Below, one piece after another: positions 40,380 through 50,143 of a DNA stretch of 64,000 bases. The DNA is from Snodgrassella alvi. GTDB taxonomy: Bacteria > Pseudomonadota > Gammaproteobacteria > Burkholderiales > Neisseriaceae. Position 1 is the first letter of the stretch, and every line of letters starts with the position of its first letter. The notes beneath the pieces were generated by a model, which saw nothing but the letters and a program-made list of their open reading frames with translations, was not told the origin of the DNA and made no database searches. A program made the translations under genes and the position numbers. The stretch covers positions 1,488,001 through 1,552,000 of the forward strand of contig NZ_CP160328.2 in assembly GCF_040741455.2 (NCBI RefSeq), read 5' to 3'.

Positions 40380-40396
40380 TTAATCCTGACTAAACA

Positions 40397-40440
40397 GACT
40401 TCTGGACTTCCGTGTGAAGTCCGGAAGTCTTATTTATTCA
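40397..40440 (+). terminator. Terminator after TAA2
   Basis: A 14-bp stem with one G-U pair (40397-40410 with 40416-40429) and a CGTGT loop, followed by TTATTTATT. It lies between TAA2 and the first DUF2827 gene, so the modification genes probably depend on read-through or their own promoter. Confidence 0.8.
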
Positions 40441-40476
40441 TCATTGACAGTATTTTTAATAAGAATACGGGATAAT

Positions 40477-41622
40477 ATGCGCATCGGTATTTCTGTTATT
40501 ACTCATGCCAACCAGAACATCTGGGAAAATGGTATGGGTCAGAATGTTATATTTTTGGTTCAAAGCCTGAAGGCTATACCTTTTGTTAAATCAGTGGATT
40601 TAATTAATGTTGGTGGTCAGCCCCGTATGGCTGAACAAATTGATTTGAATCTGTTTGATCTGCGATTGATGTCAGAACAGGAAGCTATAGATGCTTTTGA
40701 TGTCATTATTGAACTGGCTGGTGCGCTATCTCCACAATGGTTAGCCTTGCAGCGTGCTCGTGGTAAAAAGGTGGTATTTTATTGTGTTGGCCAGCCTTAT
40801 GTGGGATTATCAGAATATAATGTGTTTGAAAAACCAACTAGTTTTCCGCCAGTAGATCGTTGTGATGAAGTATGGCTTTTGCCAAAAGACAAAGCTTATA
40901 TTCCCATGCTGCGGACAATGTATCGTTGCCCGATATACATTACGCCTCATTTATGGGATCCAATGTTTGTTTCCAGACGCAAACAGGAAATCAGTGAACA
41001 AGGTCTTAATTACGGCTGGCATAGCAATGTGCATGATGAGGTAAAAACACCTCTGAGTGTAGCTATATTTGAGCCCAATATTTCAGTTGTTAAAACTTCT
41101 TCTATTCCCATGTTAGCTTGTGATGAAGCTTATCGTCACGAACCGCAATCAATTGAAATGATGCATGTGCTTAACACTTTGCACATGAAAGATCATTTAA
41201 CCATGCTACATCTGGCCAATTCTCTGAATCTTGTTAAAGATCATAAGGCATGTTTTTATGGCCGTCACGATATAGTCGGTTTTATGGCGCAGCACGCCAA
41301 TGCTGTGATTTCACATCAATGGTGTAATGATCACAATAATCTTTATATGGACGTACTGTATGGAGATTATCCATTGATTCATAATACTCCATGGTTAAAA
41401 GAGTTCGGTGCTGGATATTATTATCCAGATTTTGATGCACTTGAAGGTGGTAGACAAATAATCCAGGCTTGGCTACATCATGAAGAAAATTTGAGTAGTC
41501 AGCGTCAAGCTTCACAGGCACTTTTTAAAGCAACGGATCCTTTATCAGATGCCAATATTAAAGCCCATGTACAACTATTATCTAATTTGTGTGCTGATCG
41601 TCCAGAATTATTAAGAGGTTAA
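40477..41622 (+). CDS. DUF2827 family protein, copy 1
   Basis: A 381-aa protein of the DUF2827 family, whose alternating alpha-beta pattern resembles GT-B glycosyltransferases. It starts MRIGISVITHANQNIWENG (ATG at 40477; the 21 residues readable upstream lie over the TAA2 terminator and are rejected). Conserved blocks are WENGMGQN (16-23), EPNISVVKTSSIPML, SHQW and YPLIHNTP. No signal peptide or membrane segment is seen, so it should be cytosolic. The next family member begins 3 bases after its stop. Placement behind a giant Ser/Thr-rich autotransporter suggests protein glycosylation before export; this is inference. Confidence 0.85.
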   Translation: MRIGISVITHANQNIWENGMGQNVIFLVQSLKAIPFVKSVDLINVGGQPRMAEQIDLNLFDLRLMSEQEAIDAFDVIIELAGALSPQWLALQRARGKKVVFYCVGQPYVGLSEYNVFEKPTSFPPVDRCDEVWLLPKDKAYIPMLRTMYRCPIYITPHLWDPMFVSRRKQEISEQGLNYGWHSNVHDEVKTPLSVAIFEPNISVVKTSSIPMLACDEAYRHEPQSIEMMHVLNTLHMKDHLTMLHLANSLNLVKDHKACFYGRHDIVGFMAQHANAVISHQWCNDHNNLYMDVLYGDYPLIHNTPWLKEFGAGYYYPDFDALEGGRQIIQAWLHHEENLSSQRQASQALFKATDPLSDANIKAHVQLLSNLCADRPELLRG

Positions 41623-41625
41623 CCC

Positions 41626-42756
41626 ATGTCGTCCGTGTCTTCACTTCGTGTAGGTGTTTCGATTTATGTACGTAAAGGAGCTCAGTCGCTTTGGGAAAAT
41701 GGAATTTTCCAGAATTGTCTGTTTCTGGCAATGTTGTTAAAAAAATCTCCAATTGTCAGTAACGTGGTTCTGGTAGCTGGATCAGGTGATGGGGATATGC
41801 AGGATGCTATGAATTTTCTGCAGGATTCACCAGTACCGGTAATTGATATGGCCACTGGTTTGAATGAGTTGGATGTCATGATAGAGATGAGTGCCCAGCT
41901 TTCCAAAGAATGGATGATAGAGTTCAAAGCCAAAGGTGGAAAAGTAGTCAGTATGCGCGTAGGTAATGATTATGTAATTGATATTGAGCGTATGCTGTTT
42001 GATAAGCCGCCTGCCTTGCTGATTACCGGTGCGCCTTACGATGAAGTATGGACATTGCCAGAGTATGAAAAAACCTGTAAGCCATATTTTGCCAGTACAT
42101 TTCGCACGCCGGTAAAGATCATGCCGCATTTATGGAGTCCGGTTATTCTTAATCGTGCTTGTGAAAAATTGCCAAAAGGCGAGCAGTTTGAATACCAGCC
42201 AGGCCGCAATCGCTGGCGTATTGGTATGTTTGAGCCAAATATGTGTATGGTGAAAACCAGTTATATTCCTATGCTGGTATGTGAAAATGCACATCGGCTG
42301 AACCCCAATTTCATCGAACATATCTATGCGTGCAATACTATGAATTTGAAGGATCAGACAGCTTTTAATCTGTTTGCTCAAAGTCTGGATATTGTCCGCC
42401 ATGGCTTGACTTCGTTTGAAGGTCGCTACCCGATCTGGCAGGTGGTATCTATCTATTGTGATGCAATTGTTTGCCATCAATGGGAAAATGCTCAGAATTA
42501 TATTTACTATGAGGCCTTATATGGTGGCTACCCGCTAATTCATAATTCGCATTTGATTGGTGACTGTGGCTATCGTTATCACGATTTTGATTGTGAAGAG
42601 GGTGGCAAAGTATTGGCAGAAGCCTATAAAATGCATGATGAAAATTTGAGTACTTACCGCGAGCGTGCAAAAGTTTTTCTGGCTACACTAGATCCTGAGG
42701 CAGAAAGTAATGTCCGCTGTTATACTGATGCTCTTGAGTCATTGTTTAAAGCCTAG
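41626..42756 (+). CDS. DUF2827 family protein, copy 2
   Basis: A 376-aa paralogue of the preceding gene with the same blocks: WENGIFQN (23-30), DVMIEMSAQLSKEW, YDEVWTLPEY, MFEPNMCMVKTSYIPMLV, CHQWENAQNYIYYEALYGGY and PLIHNSH. It starts 3 bases after copy 1, so the two are surely co-transcribed. The duplicates have diverged well beyond recent duplication, suggesting distinct acceptor or donor roles, or successive steps. No membrane segments are visible. Confidence 0.85.
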   Translation: MSSVSSLRVGVSIYVRKGAQSLWENGIFQNCLFLAMLLKKSPIVSNVVLVAGSGDGDMQDAMNFLQDSPVPVIDMATGLNELDVMIEMSAQLSKEWMIEFKAKGGKVVSMRVGNDYVIDIERMLFDKPPALLITGAPYDEVWTLPEYEKTCKPYFASTFRTPVKIMPHLWSPVILNRACEKLPKGEQFEYQPGRNRWRIGMFEPNMCMVKTSYIPMLVCENAHRLNPNFIEHIYACNTMNLKDQTAFNLFAQSLDIVRHGLTSFEGRYPIWQVVSIYCDAIVCHQWENAQNYIYYEALYGGYPLIHNSHLIGDCGYRYHDFDCEEGGKVLAEAYKMHDENLSTYRERAKVFLATLDPEAESNVRCYTDALESLFKA

Positions 42757-42833
42757 ATTTTACTAATTTTGCTTACACTTTAGTATAATGTATACATAAA
42801 ACCTGCCAGCAATCAAACATTTCTAATGAAATT

Positions 42834-44021
42834 ATGAACTTATCTAATACTCCGAATTTAATTTCCAGCCATGGACAGGACGCTGCACCAGCACGTTTGC
42901 GTATTGGCATTACCATTGGTCTGAGTCACCCAAAAGAAACATTGTGGAATAATGGTATCAAGCAGAACGCAGTTTTTCTTGCTGACGCACTGAAAAATTG
43001 TCCTAATGTTGATTCTGTGGTGTTGGTAAACACAACTGATGTACCAATTACATCAAGTTTGCCATGGGATTTGGAGATATGGCCAACTAAGAGCTTCTTA
43101 GAGGCCAAAGATCAGATAGATGTTTTGATTGAGCTGGGTGGGCAAATTGGTGCTGAGCAGACGGCCTATATCAAAGACAGAGGAGTACGCTTAATATCTT
43201 ACTGCTGTGGCTTTGAATATATCCATATGATGGAGTCGGTTTTATTCTCTCGTAATATGGGTGGCGGTAATCTATTTATCAACCAGCGTTATGATGATAT
43301 TTGGATGATTCCGCAGGTAGCCAATTGCAGCAAGGCATATTTTGAAGTATTCCGACGTCATGATGCGCGTGTGGTGCCATTTGTCTGGAGCCCAGTATTT
43401 CTGATTCAGAAAACCGCTGCAATGCCATTTCAGGGCTTATGGCAGGTGCCGGTATCTCGTAAGGGCTGGCGCCTGTCTGTAATGGAACCGAATATCGATG
43501 TTGTGAAGTTCTGTTTATATCCGATTTTGATTGCGGAAATGGCTTATCGTTCTGAACCGGAAGCTATTAATATTCTGCAGGTATGCAACACATTGCCGAT
43601 GGCTCAAAAATCCATGGAATTCATTGCTTTGATGAATCAGCTGGATATTGTGAAAAATCGAAAATCTGTTTTTCTGGGTCGTTATGATACACCAACTTTT
43701 CTGGCAACCAATACTGATGCAGTAATTTCTCATCAATGGGAAAATCCGCTTAACTATTTCTATTTGGAAGTATGTTGGCAAGGTTATCCGTTAATTCACA
43801 ATGCTGAGCTGATTTCAGATTTGGGTTATTATTATGCTGGTAATGATGTGGAAGCTGGTGCAAAACAATTATTTGCAGCAATGAGCGATCATGCTTATAA
43901 CGCTGCTCATTATGTATATGACCAGCGTCAACAGATTGCTCGCTTTTTACCAAATAATACTGATCTGGTGGCCAGTTATTCTGCATTGCTGACAGAAGTA
44001 ATGGCCAGACCATTGCGTTAA
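42834..44021 (+). CDS. DUF2827 family protein, copy 3
   Basis: The third and most divergent member (395 aa). It has an N-terminal extension of about 20 residues, WNNG instead of WENG (38-41), GGQIGAEQTAYIKDRG, MEPNIDVVKFCLYPILI, SHQWENPLNYFYLEVCWQGY and PLIHNAE. A 77-base gap separates it from copy 2 and contains a TATAAT-like sequence near 42783, so it may have its own promoter. It ends 6 bases before the convergent dehydrogenase gene. Confidence 0.83.
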   Translation: MNLSNTPNLISSHGQDAAPARLRIGITIGLSHPKETLWNNGIKQNAVFLADALKNCPNVDSVVLVNTTDVPITSSLPWDLEIWPTKSFLEAKDQIDVLIELGGQIGAEQTAYIKDRGVRLISYCCGFEYIHMMESVLFSRNMGGGNLFINQRYDDIWMIPQVANCSKAYFEVFRRHDARVVPFVWSPVFLIQKTAAMPFQGLWQVPVSRKGWRLSVMEPNIDVVKFCLYPILIAEMAYRSEPEAINILQVCNTLPMAQKSMEFIALMNQLDIVKNRKSVFLGRYDTPTFLATNTDAVISHQWENPLNYFYLEVCWQGYPLIHNAELISDLGYYYAGNDVEAGAKQLFAAMSDHAYNAAHYVYDQRQQIARFLPNNTDLVASYSALLTEVMARPLR

Positions 44022-44027
44022 TAGTTT

Positions 44028-44960
44028 TTATTCACGCATAAATGTATTGATATTATTTTCAAGCATGGTGCAGATACGCTGTATAGCTTCTTCACTGCCC
44101 CATGCCATATGCGGAGTAATAATCAGATTGGGCAGGCGGGCACTCAATAAGGGATTGCCATGTACCGGCGGTTCTTCACTTAGTACATCCACGCCAGCTC
44201 CGCCCAACTGCCCGTATTTCAACGCTGCTACCAATGCCTGCTCTGCCACTAGACCACCACGCCCGACATTAATCAGTACAGCCTGTGGTTTCATTGATTT
44301 CAATTCTGTTTCATCTATCATGTTACGAGTTTGCTCATTCAGCGGACAATGTAAAGAGATAACATCTGCTTGCTGTATAAGCTGGGTAAACGGTGTGTAG
44401 CCATTACGACAATCTTTTGCATTTTTATGTTCACCCCAGAGGACATGCATGCCGAAAGCTTGAGCTCGTGCTGCCAGCGCCTGCCCGATACCGCCTTTGC
44501 CGAAAATACCCAGTGTTTTACCATTCAGGTCGCGGATTGGGGCGCCGAAATGGCAAAAAAAGGGACTGCTTTGCCATAAGCCGGCGGCTACATCTCGCTG
44601 ATAAGCAGGTAATTGGCGCATTAGTGCCAGAATCAGCATCATTGCATGTTCGGCTACGGTGTCATTACCGTAGCCGCGCACATTTCGGATACCAACGTTA
44701 TGCTGTTGAGCAGCCTGTTGATCAATGTGGTCCAGTCCGGTGGCGGGTACGGCAATCAATTTCAATTGGGGGCTATTTTTGATGGCTTCTGCATTTATCC
44801 GAACTTTATTGGATATGACAATATTCGCTTGAGCAATACGGCCTGCTACCTCATCTGGATTGCTGTGGCTGTAGGTTGTGATGTGATGAGGAAAATCGAA
44901 TTTGAATGGAAAGTCTGGCAGGGTGGCGCGGTCAAGAAAAACAATTTCGCTGGTACTCAT
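44028..44960 (-). CDS. D-2-hydroxyacid dehydrogenase (glycerate/hydroxypyruvate reductase-like)
   Basis: A 310-aa NAD(P)-dependent oxidoreductase of the D-isomer 2-hydroxyacid dehydrogenase family. It shows VPATGLDHID, RGYGNDTVAEHAMMLILAL, the Rossmann motif GIFGKGGIGQALAARAQAFG, LINVGRGGLV, GGAGVDVLSEEPP and the catalytic-His region TPHMAWGS. The start is the ATG at 44960 with TAGGAGACAAC in front; upstream codons are ignored. Closest in style to HprA/GhrB-like glycerate dehydrogenases; the true substrate is not settled. It is convergent with the DUF2827 cluster. Confidence 0.88.
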   Translation of the reverse strand: MSTSEIVFLDRATLPDFPFKFDFPHHITTYSHSNPDEVAGRIAQANIVISNKVRINAEAIKNSPQLKLIAVPATGLDHIDQQAAQQHNVGIRNVRGYGNDTVAEHAMMLILALMRQLPAYQRDVAAGLWQSSPFFCHFGAPIRDLNGKTLGIFGKGGIGQALAARAQAFGMHVLWGEHKNAKDCRNGYTPFTQLIQQADVISLHCPLNEQTRNMIDETELKSMKPQAVLINVGRGGLVAEQALVAALKYGQLGGAGVDVLSEEPPVHGNPLLSARLPNLIITPHMAWGSEEAIQRICTMLENNINTFMRE

Positions 44961-45054
44961 GTTGTCTCCTAATATATGAAAAATGCTATATACAATCACA
45001 TGCATGGGTCTAATGTCTGTGTTACAGTGTACGCTAATTTGTTTGTAAGGATAA

Positions 45055-45387
45055 ATGTGTATGGATTTGGTAATTGAAGATTTAGAGCAGGGAACAGGCC
45101 CTGAGGCTGTGAAGGGTAAAGAAATTACGGTGCATTACACAGGCATGTTAGAAGATGGCACAGTTTTTGATTCTAGTATTACCCGCCAACAGCCGCTGTC
45201 GTTTACGTTGGGTGCCGGTATGGTAATTGCTGGCTGGGATGAGGGTTTTAATGGAATGAAAGTAGGCGGCAAACGTAAATTGACTATTCCTCCTCATATG
45301 GGGTATGGCAGCCGTGGAGCTGGTGGGGTGATTCCACCTAATGCTACACTGATATTTGATGTGGAATTGTTAAAGGTTGATGATTGA
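45055..45387 (+). CDS. FKBP-type peptidyl-prolyl cis-trans isomerase
   Basis: A 110-aa single-domain FKBP without signal peptide, hence cytosolic. It contains [16 protein letters not shown], the active-site region [42 protein letters not shown]. It is very like the small FKBP of pathogenic Neisseria in length and sequence. Two starts are possible, ATG at 45055 or 45061; AAGG at 45047-45050 suits either. It is followed by the inverted uptake-word terminator. Confidence 0.93.
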   Translation: MCMDLVIEDLEQGTGPEAVKGKEITVHYTGMLEDGTVFDSSITRQQPLSFTLGAGMVIAGWDEGFNGMKVGGKRKLTIPPHMGYGSRGAGGVIPPNATLIFDVELLKVDD

Positions 45388-45409
45388 TTTGCAGTGATAT
45401 GCAGGTTTT

Positions 45410-45446
45410 GTTCAGGCAGCTTTTTTCGGCTGCCTGAACTGTTTTA
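45410..45446 (+). terminator. Terminator made of an inverted DNA-uptake-like word
   Basis: An 11-bp perfect stem (GTTCAGGCAGC at 45410-45420 with GCTGCCTGAAC at 45429-45439) precedes GTTTTATTT. The word GGCTGCCTGAA resembles Neisseriaceae DNA uptake sequence dialects, particularly the Simonsiella type, and inverted pairs of such words commonly serve as terminators in the family. Confidence 0.8.
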
Positions 45447-45465
45447 TTTAGCTGGAGTTTTGATA

Positions 45466-46839
45466 ATGGACAATAATCCGACTATTGCTGCTATTGCAAC
45501 TGCACCGGGACGCGGTGGTGTAGGGGTGGTGAGGTTATCCGGCAAAAATCTGCTTCCTATGGCTCAAAAATTAAGTGGAGGCAAAACGCTGCAACCACGT
45601 AAAGCGTTATATACCGATTTTGTTGATGTAGAAGGCACGGTTATTGATAATGGTTTGCTGCTGTATTTTGCAGCTCCGGCCAGTTTTACGGGTGAAGATG
45701 TGATTGAACTACAGGGCCATGGAGGCCCTGTGGTATTGCAGATGTTATTGCAATGCTGCCTGCAACTGGGTGCCCGATTGGCCGAACCGGGGGAATTTAC
45801 TAAACGAGCATTTTTAAATAATAAACTAGATTTGGCTCAGGCAGAAAGTGTGGCTGATTTGATTGATGCTTCTAGTCAGTCGGCAGCACGTATGGCGGTA
45901 AGGAGCTTAAAGGGTGTATTTTCACAGGAAATACACCGATTAGTGGATGATCTGATTACGTTGCGTATGTTGGTCGAAGCAACTTTAGATTTTCCGGAAG
46001 AGGATATCAATTTTCTTCAGGCTGCAGACGCTAGTGGTAAGTTAGATCATTTGTGTATTCAGTTGGATAAGGTATTGCGGCAGGCGCAACAGGGTGCGCT
46101 TTTGCGTGAAGGTATGAATGTGGTGCTGGTGGGAGCACCTAATGTGGGTAAATCCAGTTTACTTAACGCTCTGGCAGGTGATGAGGTGGCCATTGTGACT
46201 GATATTGCTGGTACCACGCGCGATACCGTCAGGGAACAGATTACGCTTGAGGGGGTGCCGGTACATATTATTGATACGGCCGGATTGCGTGAAACCGAAG
46301 ATGTAGTTGAACGGATTGGTATTGAACGAAGTCAACAGGCAGTACAGCAGGCTGATGTGGCGCTGGTGCTGGTTGACCAACGCGAAGGTATTAATACCAC
46401 TACGGCGGCGATTCTGGCGCAGTTGCCAGCCGGTTTGCATAAAATTGAAGTACATAACAAGATTGACTTAACTGGTGAAGCTGCATCCAGTGTTTCACGT
46501 GAAACTGGCGATTTAGTTGCTTTTACTGACGCCAGTCAGGTAATTGGTTTGTCTGCTAAAACCGGTGCTGGTCTGGATTTGCTGCGGCAAGCGCTGTTGC
46601 AACAGGTTGGTTGGCAGGGTGAAAGCGAAGGGCTATTTTTAGCACGCACGCGTCATATTCAAGCACTAGAGATGGCTCGGGAAGAGCTGGCCAATGCGAG
46701 TTTATGTCAGAATAATCAGATTGAATTATTTGCGGAGCATTTGCGGTTGGCACAGAACGCTTTAAACGAAATTACCGGTGAATTCAGCGCTGATGATTTG
46801 CTAGGGGTGATTTTTAGCCGCTTTTGTATAGGTAAATAA
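45466..46839 (+). CDS. mnmE: tRNA uridine-5-carboxymethylaminomethyl(34) synthesis GTPase MnmE
   Basis: A 457-aa GTPase that with MnmG modifies U34 of certain tRNAs. The N-terminal formyl-THF-binding domain ([20 protein letters not shown]) is followed by a helical domain with the inserted G domain: G1 GAPNVGKSS (223-231), G2 AGTTRDTV, G3 DTAGLRET, G4 NKID. It ends in FCIGK with the conserved Cys. Start is the ATG at 45466, with CTGGAG upstream; earlier codons overlap the terminator and are rejected. A near-perfect parS lies within the G-domain coding sequence at 46491-46506. Confidence 0.96.
   Translation: MDNNPTIAAIATAPGRGGVGVVRLSGKNLLPMAQKLSGGKTLQPRKALYTDFVDVEGTVIDNGLLLYFAAPASFTGEDVIELQGHGGPVVLQMLLQCCLQLGARLAEPGEFTKRAFLNNKLDLAQAESVADLIDASSQSAARMAVRSLKGVFSQEIHRLVDDLITLRMLVEATLDFPEEDINFLQAADASGKLDHLCIQLDKVLRQAQQGALLREGMNVVLVGAPNVGKSSLLNALAGDEVAIVTDIAGTTRDTVREQITLEGVPVHIIDTAGLRETEDVVERIGIERSQQAVQQADVALVLVDQREGINTTTAAILAQLPAGLHKIEVHNKIDLTGEAASSVSRETGDLVAFTDASQVIGLSAKTGAGLDLLRQALLQQVGWQGESEGLFLARTRHIQALEMAREELANASLCQNNQIELFAEHLRLAQNALNEITGEFSADDLLGVIFSRFCIGK
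46491..46506. other. parS: Second parS site, inside mnmE
   Basis: TGTTTCACGTGAAACT matches the parS palindrome at 15 of 16 positions (last base T instead of A). It falls in frame and encodes part of SVSRET. It is 21.6 kb from the perfect site, a spacing typical of origin-proximal parS groups. Confidence 0.75.
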
Positions 46840-46866
46840 ATATTTGACTGAATCCGTTTTTTATCG

Positions 46867-46906
46867 CACTGATTATTGCTCGTAAATAGTCAGTGTTTTT
46901 TTTTTG
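46867..46906 (+). terminator. Terminator after mnmE
   Basis: An 11-bp stem with one mismatch (CACTGATTATT 46867-46877 with AATAGTCAGTG 46885-46895) followed by about 11 T residues. Confidence 0.85.
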
Positions 46907-46912
46907 CTTCTT

Positions 46913-47122
46913 TTACAGTGGCCGGATCAGGGCAAAGCGAGGCTGTGTCTGGCCATTGTGGATGATGTTTTCGTTGAACATGCTTTTGGGACGTGCCCAG
47001 AACGAATAATCACCATATAGACACTGATAAATAACCAATTCTTCTTCGGTTTCACTATGGCGTGCGGTGCCAGTTACCTGATACAGGTTGCCTTTGTAAT
47101 GTTGGTAGATGCCACGTTGCAT
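46913..47122 (-). CDS. DUF1653 small protein
   Basis: A 69-aa protein of the DUF1653 family: [20 protein letters not shown], then [20 protein letters not shown] and a C-terminal FNENI...RFALIRPL. No biochemical role is established for the family. Convergent with mnmE, whose terminator T-run nearly touches its stop. No partner gene is obvious. Confidence 0.85.
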   Translation of the reverse strand: MQRGIYQHYKGNLYQVTGTARHSETEEELVIYQCLYGDYSFWARPKSMFNENIIHNGQTQPRFALIRPL

Positions 47123-47254
47123 GTGTGTGTCCTGTATAGTTGATATAACTAAAATCTCTTTGATTACAACTCGGTATTCTTTTGGCTGTTTGCTGATTGA
47201 TTATACAATGTTTTGAATGAATTATAACAATATGCATATTAAGGAATACAGAAT

Positions 47255-49024
47255 ATGAATAATGATCAGCGTGCCCAAATACCGGATGCACCATTGTCGG
47301 ATAATGAGCGTCTAAAAGGAGAAAGTAACTATTTGTATGGTGAAATTGCCGCTGATTTGAATGATGGTATTACCGGTGGATTTAATGGTGATGATTTTCA
47401 GTTGATTCGTTTTCATGGTATGTATGAGCAGGACGACCGTGATGTGCGTGCTCAGCGGCAGGCAGCTAAACTGGAACCATTGAAAAATGTAATGATGCGT
47501 TGCCGGTTGCCGGGTGGCATTATTACGCCGCAACAGTGGCTGGGTATTGATGAGTTTGCTACGGCGCATACTTTGTATGGCAGTATCCGGCTGACGACAC
47601 GGCAAACATTTCAGTTTCACGGGGTGTTAAAACAGGATATCAAGCCGATGCATCAGTGGCTGCATCAGCTGGGGCTGGATTCGATTGCAACTGCCGGTGA
47701 TATCAACCGCAATGTGTTGTGTACTAGTAATCCGGTTGAAAGTAGTTTGCATCGTGAAGCTTATGAATGGGCGTGCCGGATTTCTGAGCATTTATTGCCC
47801 CGCACCCATGCGTATGCTGATATTTGGCTTGACGGAGAAAAGGTACTCAGCAGCGAACTGGATGCGCCGCTGTCTGCGGGTGTGAGCGGGGATGCGGTAG
47901 AACCGATTAATGGCAAGACTTATCTGCCGCGTAAATTCAAAACTGCACTGGTGATTCCGCCATTGAATGATGTGGATTTACATGCCAATGATTTAAATTT
48001 TGTTGCTATCGGTGAAAACGGTCATCTGGTGGGATTTAATGTGCTGGTGGGCGGTGGCTTGTCTATTGATCATGGTAATCAGCGTACTTTTCCAAATACT
48101 GCTAAGGATTTCGGTTTTATTCCGGTAGAGCAGGTATTGCGTTGTGCAGAAGCGGTGGTGACTACACAGCGCGACTGGGGTAATCGAAGCGATCGCAAGA
48201 ATGCGCGCACTCGTTATACTTTGCAGCGGGTGGGTGTGGATGTATTTAAACAAGAAGTTGAAAGGCGGCAAGGGTTTGCCTTTGCACCAAGCCGCTCGTA
48301 TACGCTCACGGAGCGCGGAGACAGGATTGGCTGGGTAGAAGGGGAAGATGGGCGCTGGCATCTGACTTTGTTTATTGAGAACGGCCGCTTGCTAGATTAT
48401 CCGGGACGGCCATTGAAAACGGGTATGCGTGAGCTGGCCAGAATTCATCAGGGTGATTTCCGCCTTACTGCCAATCAGAATGTGATAGTAGCCGGTGTGC
48501 TGCCTGAGAATAAAGAAAAAATTGAGCGCATCGCACGTGAATACCGTTTGATTGATGATGAAGTGACAGAGCAGCGCAAGAATAGTATGGCTTGTGTGGC
48601 TTTACCAACCTGTCCGCTGGCCATGGCTGAATCGGAACGTTTTTTGTCGGGCTTTATTGATCAGGTTGATGAATTAATGGCGAAAAATGGGCTGGCTAAG
48701 GAGCATATTATTCTGCGTGTGACTGGCTGTCCAAATAATTGTGGTCGTGCATTGCTGGCTGAAATCGGGCTGATTGGTAAGGCCATCGGCCGTTATAATC
48801 TGTATGTCGGTGGTAATCGTGCTGGCACACGGATTCCGCGTTTGTTCCGTGAGAATATCGACGTAGACGAAATTATGCTGATTTTGCAAGAATGGATTGC
48901 ACGCTGGGCACAAGAACGACTGGATGCTGAGGATTTTGGTGATTTTGCTATTCGTGCCGGTATTGTTAAACCGGTAGTGGATGCGGCAGTAGATTTTTGG
49001 GATCCAGATAAGGTGCCAGTATAG
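47255..49024 (+). CDS. cysI: Sulfite reductase (NADPH) hemoprotein beta subunit CysI
   Basis: A 589-aa siroheme/4Fe-4S enzyme reducing sulfite to sulfide in cysteine synthesis. The cluster cysteines have classic spacing: C447 and C453 ([12 protein letters not shown]), C492 and C496 (TGCPNNCGR). It also shows [15 protein letters not shown] and [11 protein letters not shown]. The ATG at 47255 is preceded by AAGGA at nine bases. The flavoprotein partner CysJ is not adjacent. A sulfate-binding lipoprotein gene lies convergently just downstream, so the locus is sulfur-related. Confidence 0.96.
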   Translation: MNNDQRAQIPDAPLSDNERLKGESNYLYGEIAADLNDGITGGFNGDDFQLIRFHGMYEQDDRDVRAQRQAAKLEPLKNVMMRCRLPGGIITPQQWLGIDEFATAHTLYGSIRLTTRQTFQFHGVLKQDIKPMHQWLHQLGLDSIATAGDINRNVLCTSNPVESSLHREAYEWACRISEHLLPRTHAYADIWLDGEKVLSSELDAPLSAGVSGDAVEPINGKTYLPRKFKTALVIPPLNDVDLHANDLNFVAIGENGHLVGFNVLVGGGLSIDHGNQRTFPNTAKDFGFIPVEQVLRCAEAVVTTQRDWGNRSDRKNARTRYTLQRVGVDVFKQEVERRQGFAFAPSRSYTLTERGDRIGWVEGEDGRWHLTLFIENGRLLDYPGRPLKTGMRELARIHQGDFRLTANQNVIVAGVLPENKEKIERIAREYRLIDDEVTEQRKNSMACVALPTCPLAMAESERFLSGFIDQVDELMAKNGLAKEHIILRVTGCPNNCGRALLAEIGLIGKAIGRYNLYVGGNRAGTRIPRLFRENIDVDEIMLILQEWIARWAQERLDAEDFGDFAIRAGIVKPVVDAAVDFWDPDKVPV

Positions 49025-49061
49025 CACTCTATCTGATAGGGACAATGTAGTGTTGTTGATT

Positions 49062-49097
49062 ATGGTCTGAACTACTAAAAGATTCAGACCATTTTTG
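49062..49097 (+). terminator. Terminator after cysI
   Basis: A 10-bp perfect stem (ATGGTCTGAA 49062-49071 with TTCAGACCAT 49083-49092) followed by TTTTTGTT. It separates cysI from the convergent sulfate-binding protein gene. Confidence 0.8.
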
Positions 49098-49123
49098 TTA
49101 GTTAGAAGTATTCGGGCTTTTGT

Positions 49124-50143
49124 TTAGGGCTCTGGTTTGGCATAGAGCTGGTCAAACAGGCCGCCGTCACTGAAAAAGCGTTGTTGTGCTGCATGCCAGC
49201 CGCCAAATTCTTGATCAATACTGACCAGTTGCAGGTTGGGGAACTGGTGGCGATATTCGGCCATAATTTTCGGGTTAACCGGCCGGAAATAGCTTTGCGC
49301 TATTAGGCGCTGGGCGCTGTCACTGTACAGATGTTGCAGATAGGCGGTAGCCAATCTGCGCTTGTCGGCACTGGTGATATTGCCGTCAACTACGGCTACG
49401 GGAGGTTCGCACAGAATAGATAGTGACGGTGTGACGATTTCAAATTCATCCGGTGCCTGTTTCATGGCGAGTTGGGCTTCGTTTTCCCACGCCAGCAAGA
49501 CGTCTCCTAGTTGTCGATGGGTAAAGGTAATGGTGGCAGCTCGGGCTCCGGTGTCCATCATCGGCACATGCTGAAGCAGGGCACGTAAATAAGCTTCTGC
49601 GCTGGCATCGCTTCCACCAGGCTGGTGTTTGGCCCATGCCCAAGCTGCTAGAATATTCCAGCGTGCGCCACCGGAGGTTTTCGGATTAGGGGTGATAATC
49701 TGTACATTGTTTTGAATCAAGTCACCCCAATCGCGGATGTGTTTGGGGTTGCCTTTGCGTACTAGAAATACAATGGTTGAAGTATAAGGGGTGCTGTGGT
49801 GGGGCAAGCGCTGTTGCCAATCAGATGGCAGTAACGTTTTTTTACCACGGTTGATGGCGTTGATGTCGCCGGCCAGAGCTAAGGTCACGACATCGGCTTT
49901 TAGGCCGTTCTGTACAGCTATTGCCTGTTTGCCGGAGCCACCATTTGACTGACGAATATGTATTTTTTGCCCAGTTTGCCTGTACCAGTAATGCTGAAAA
50001 TCAGTATTGTAATGCTGATACAGTTCGCGCGTGGCATCATATGAAGCATTGAGCAAAGTAGTGTTGCTGTTGTTCTGGCTGTTGCATGCGTTCAGACCCA
50101 TTGCTACTGCCGCTAGCAGACCATAACGCCAAAATGTGTTCAT
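49124..50143 (-). CDS. sbp: Sulfate-binding ABC transporter lipoprotein
   Basis: A 339-aa periplasmic binding protein of the Sbp/CysP type, which delivers sulfate (or thiosulfate) to a CysTWA-type importer. It has a lipoprotein signal with lipobox LNAC (C20), then LLNASYDATRELYQHYNTDF, RQSNGGSGKQAIAV, ADVVTLALAGDINAI and TPNPKTSGGARWNILAAWAW, all typical. It is a solo gene; the permease and ATPase are elsewhere. Location convergent to cysI fits a sulfur assimilation neighbourhood. Confidence 0.93.
   Translation of the reverse strand: MNTFWRYGLLAAVAMGLNACNSQNNSNTTLLNASYDATRELYQHYNTDFQHYWYRQTGQKIHIRQSNGGSGKQAIAVQNGLKADVVTLALAGDINAINRGKKTLLPSDWQQRLPHHSTPYTSTIVFLVRKGNPKHIRDWGDLIQNNVQIITPNPKTSGGARWNILAAWAWAKHQPGGSDASAEAYLRALLQHVPMMDTGARAATITFTHRQLGDVLLAWENEAQLAMKQAPDEFEIVTPSLSILCEPPVAVVDGNITSADKRRLATAYLQHLYSDSAQRLIAQSYFRPVNPKIMAEYRHQFPNLQLVSIDQEFGGWHAAQQRFFSDGGLFDQLYAKPEP

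Noticed and set aside
40414-40476. Upstream extension of the first DUF2827 protein
   Set aside because: It overlaps the TAA2 terminator stem and lacks family similarity; the ATG at 40477 begins the conserved MRIGIS sequence.
45394-45465. Upstream extension of MnmE
   Set aside because: It would be coded by the FKBP terminator hairpin; the ATG at 45466 has a ribosome site and matches the family N-terminus.
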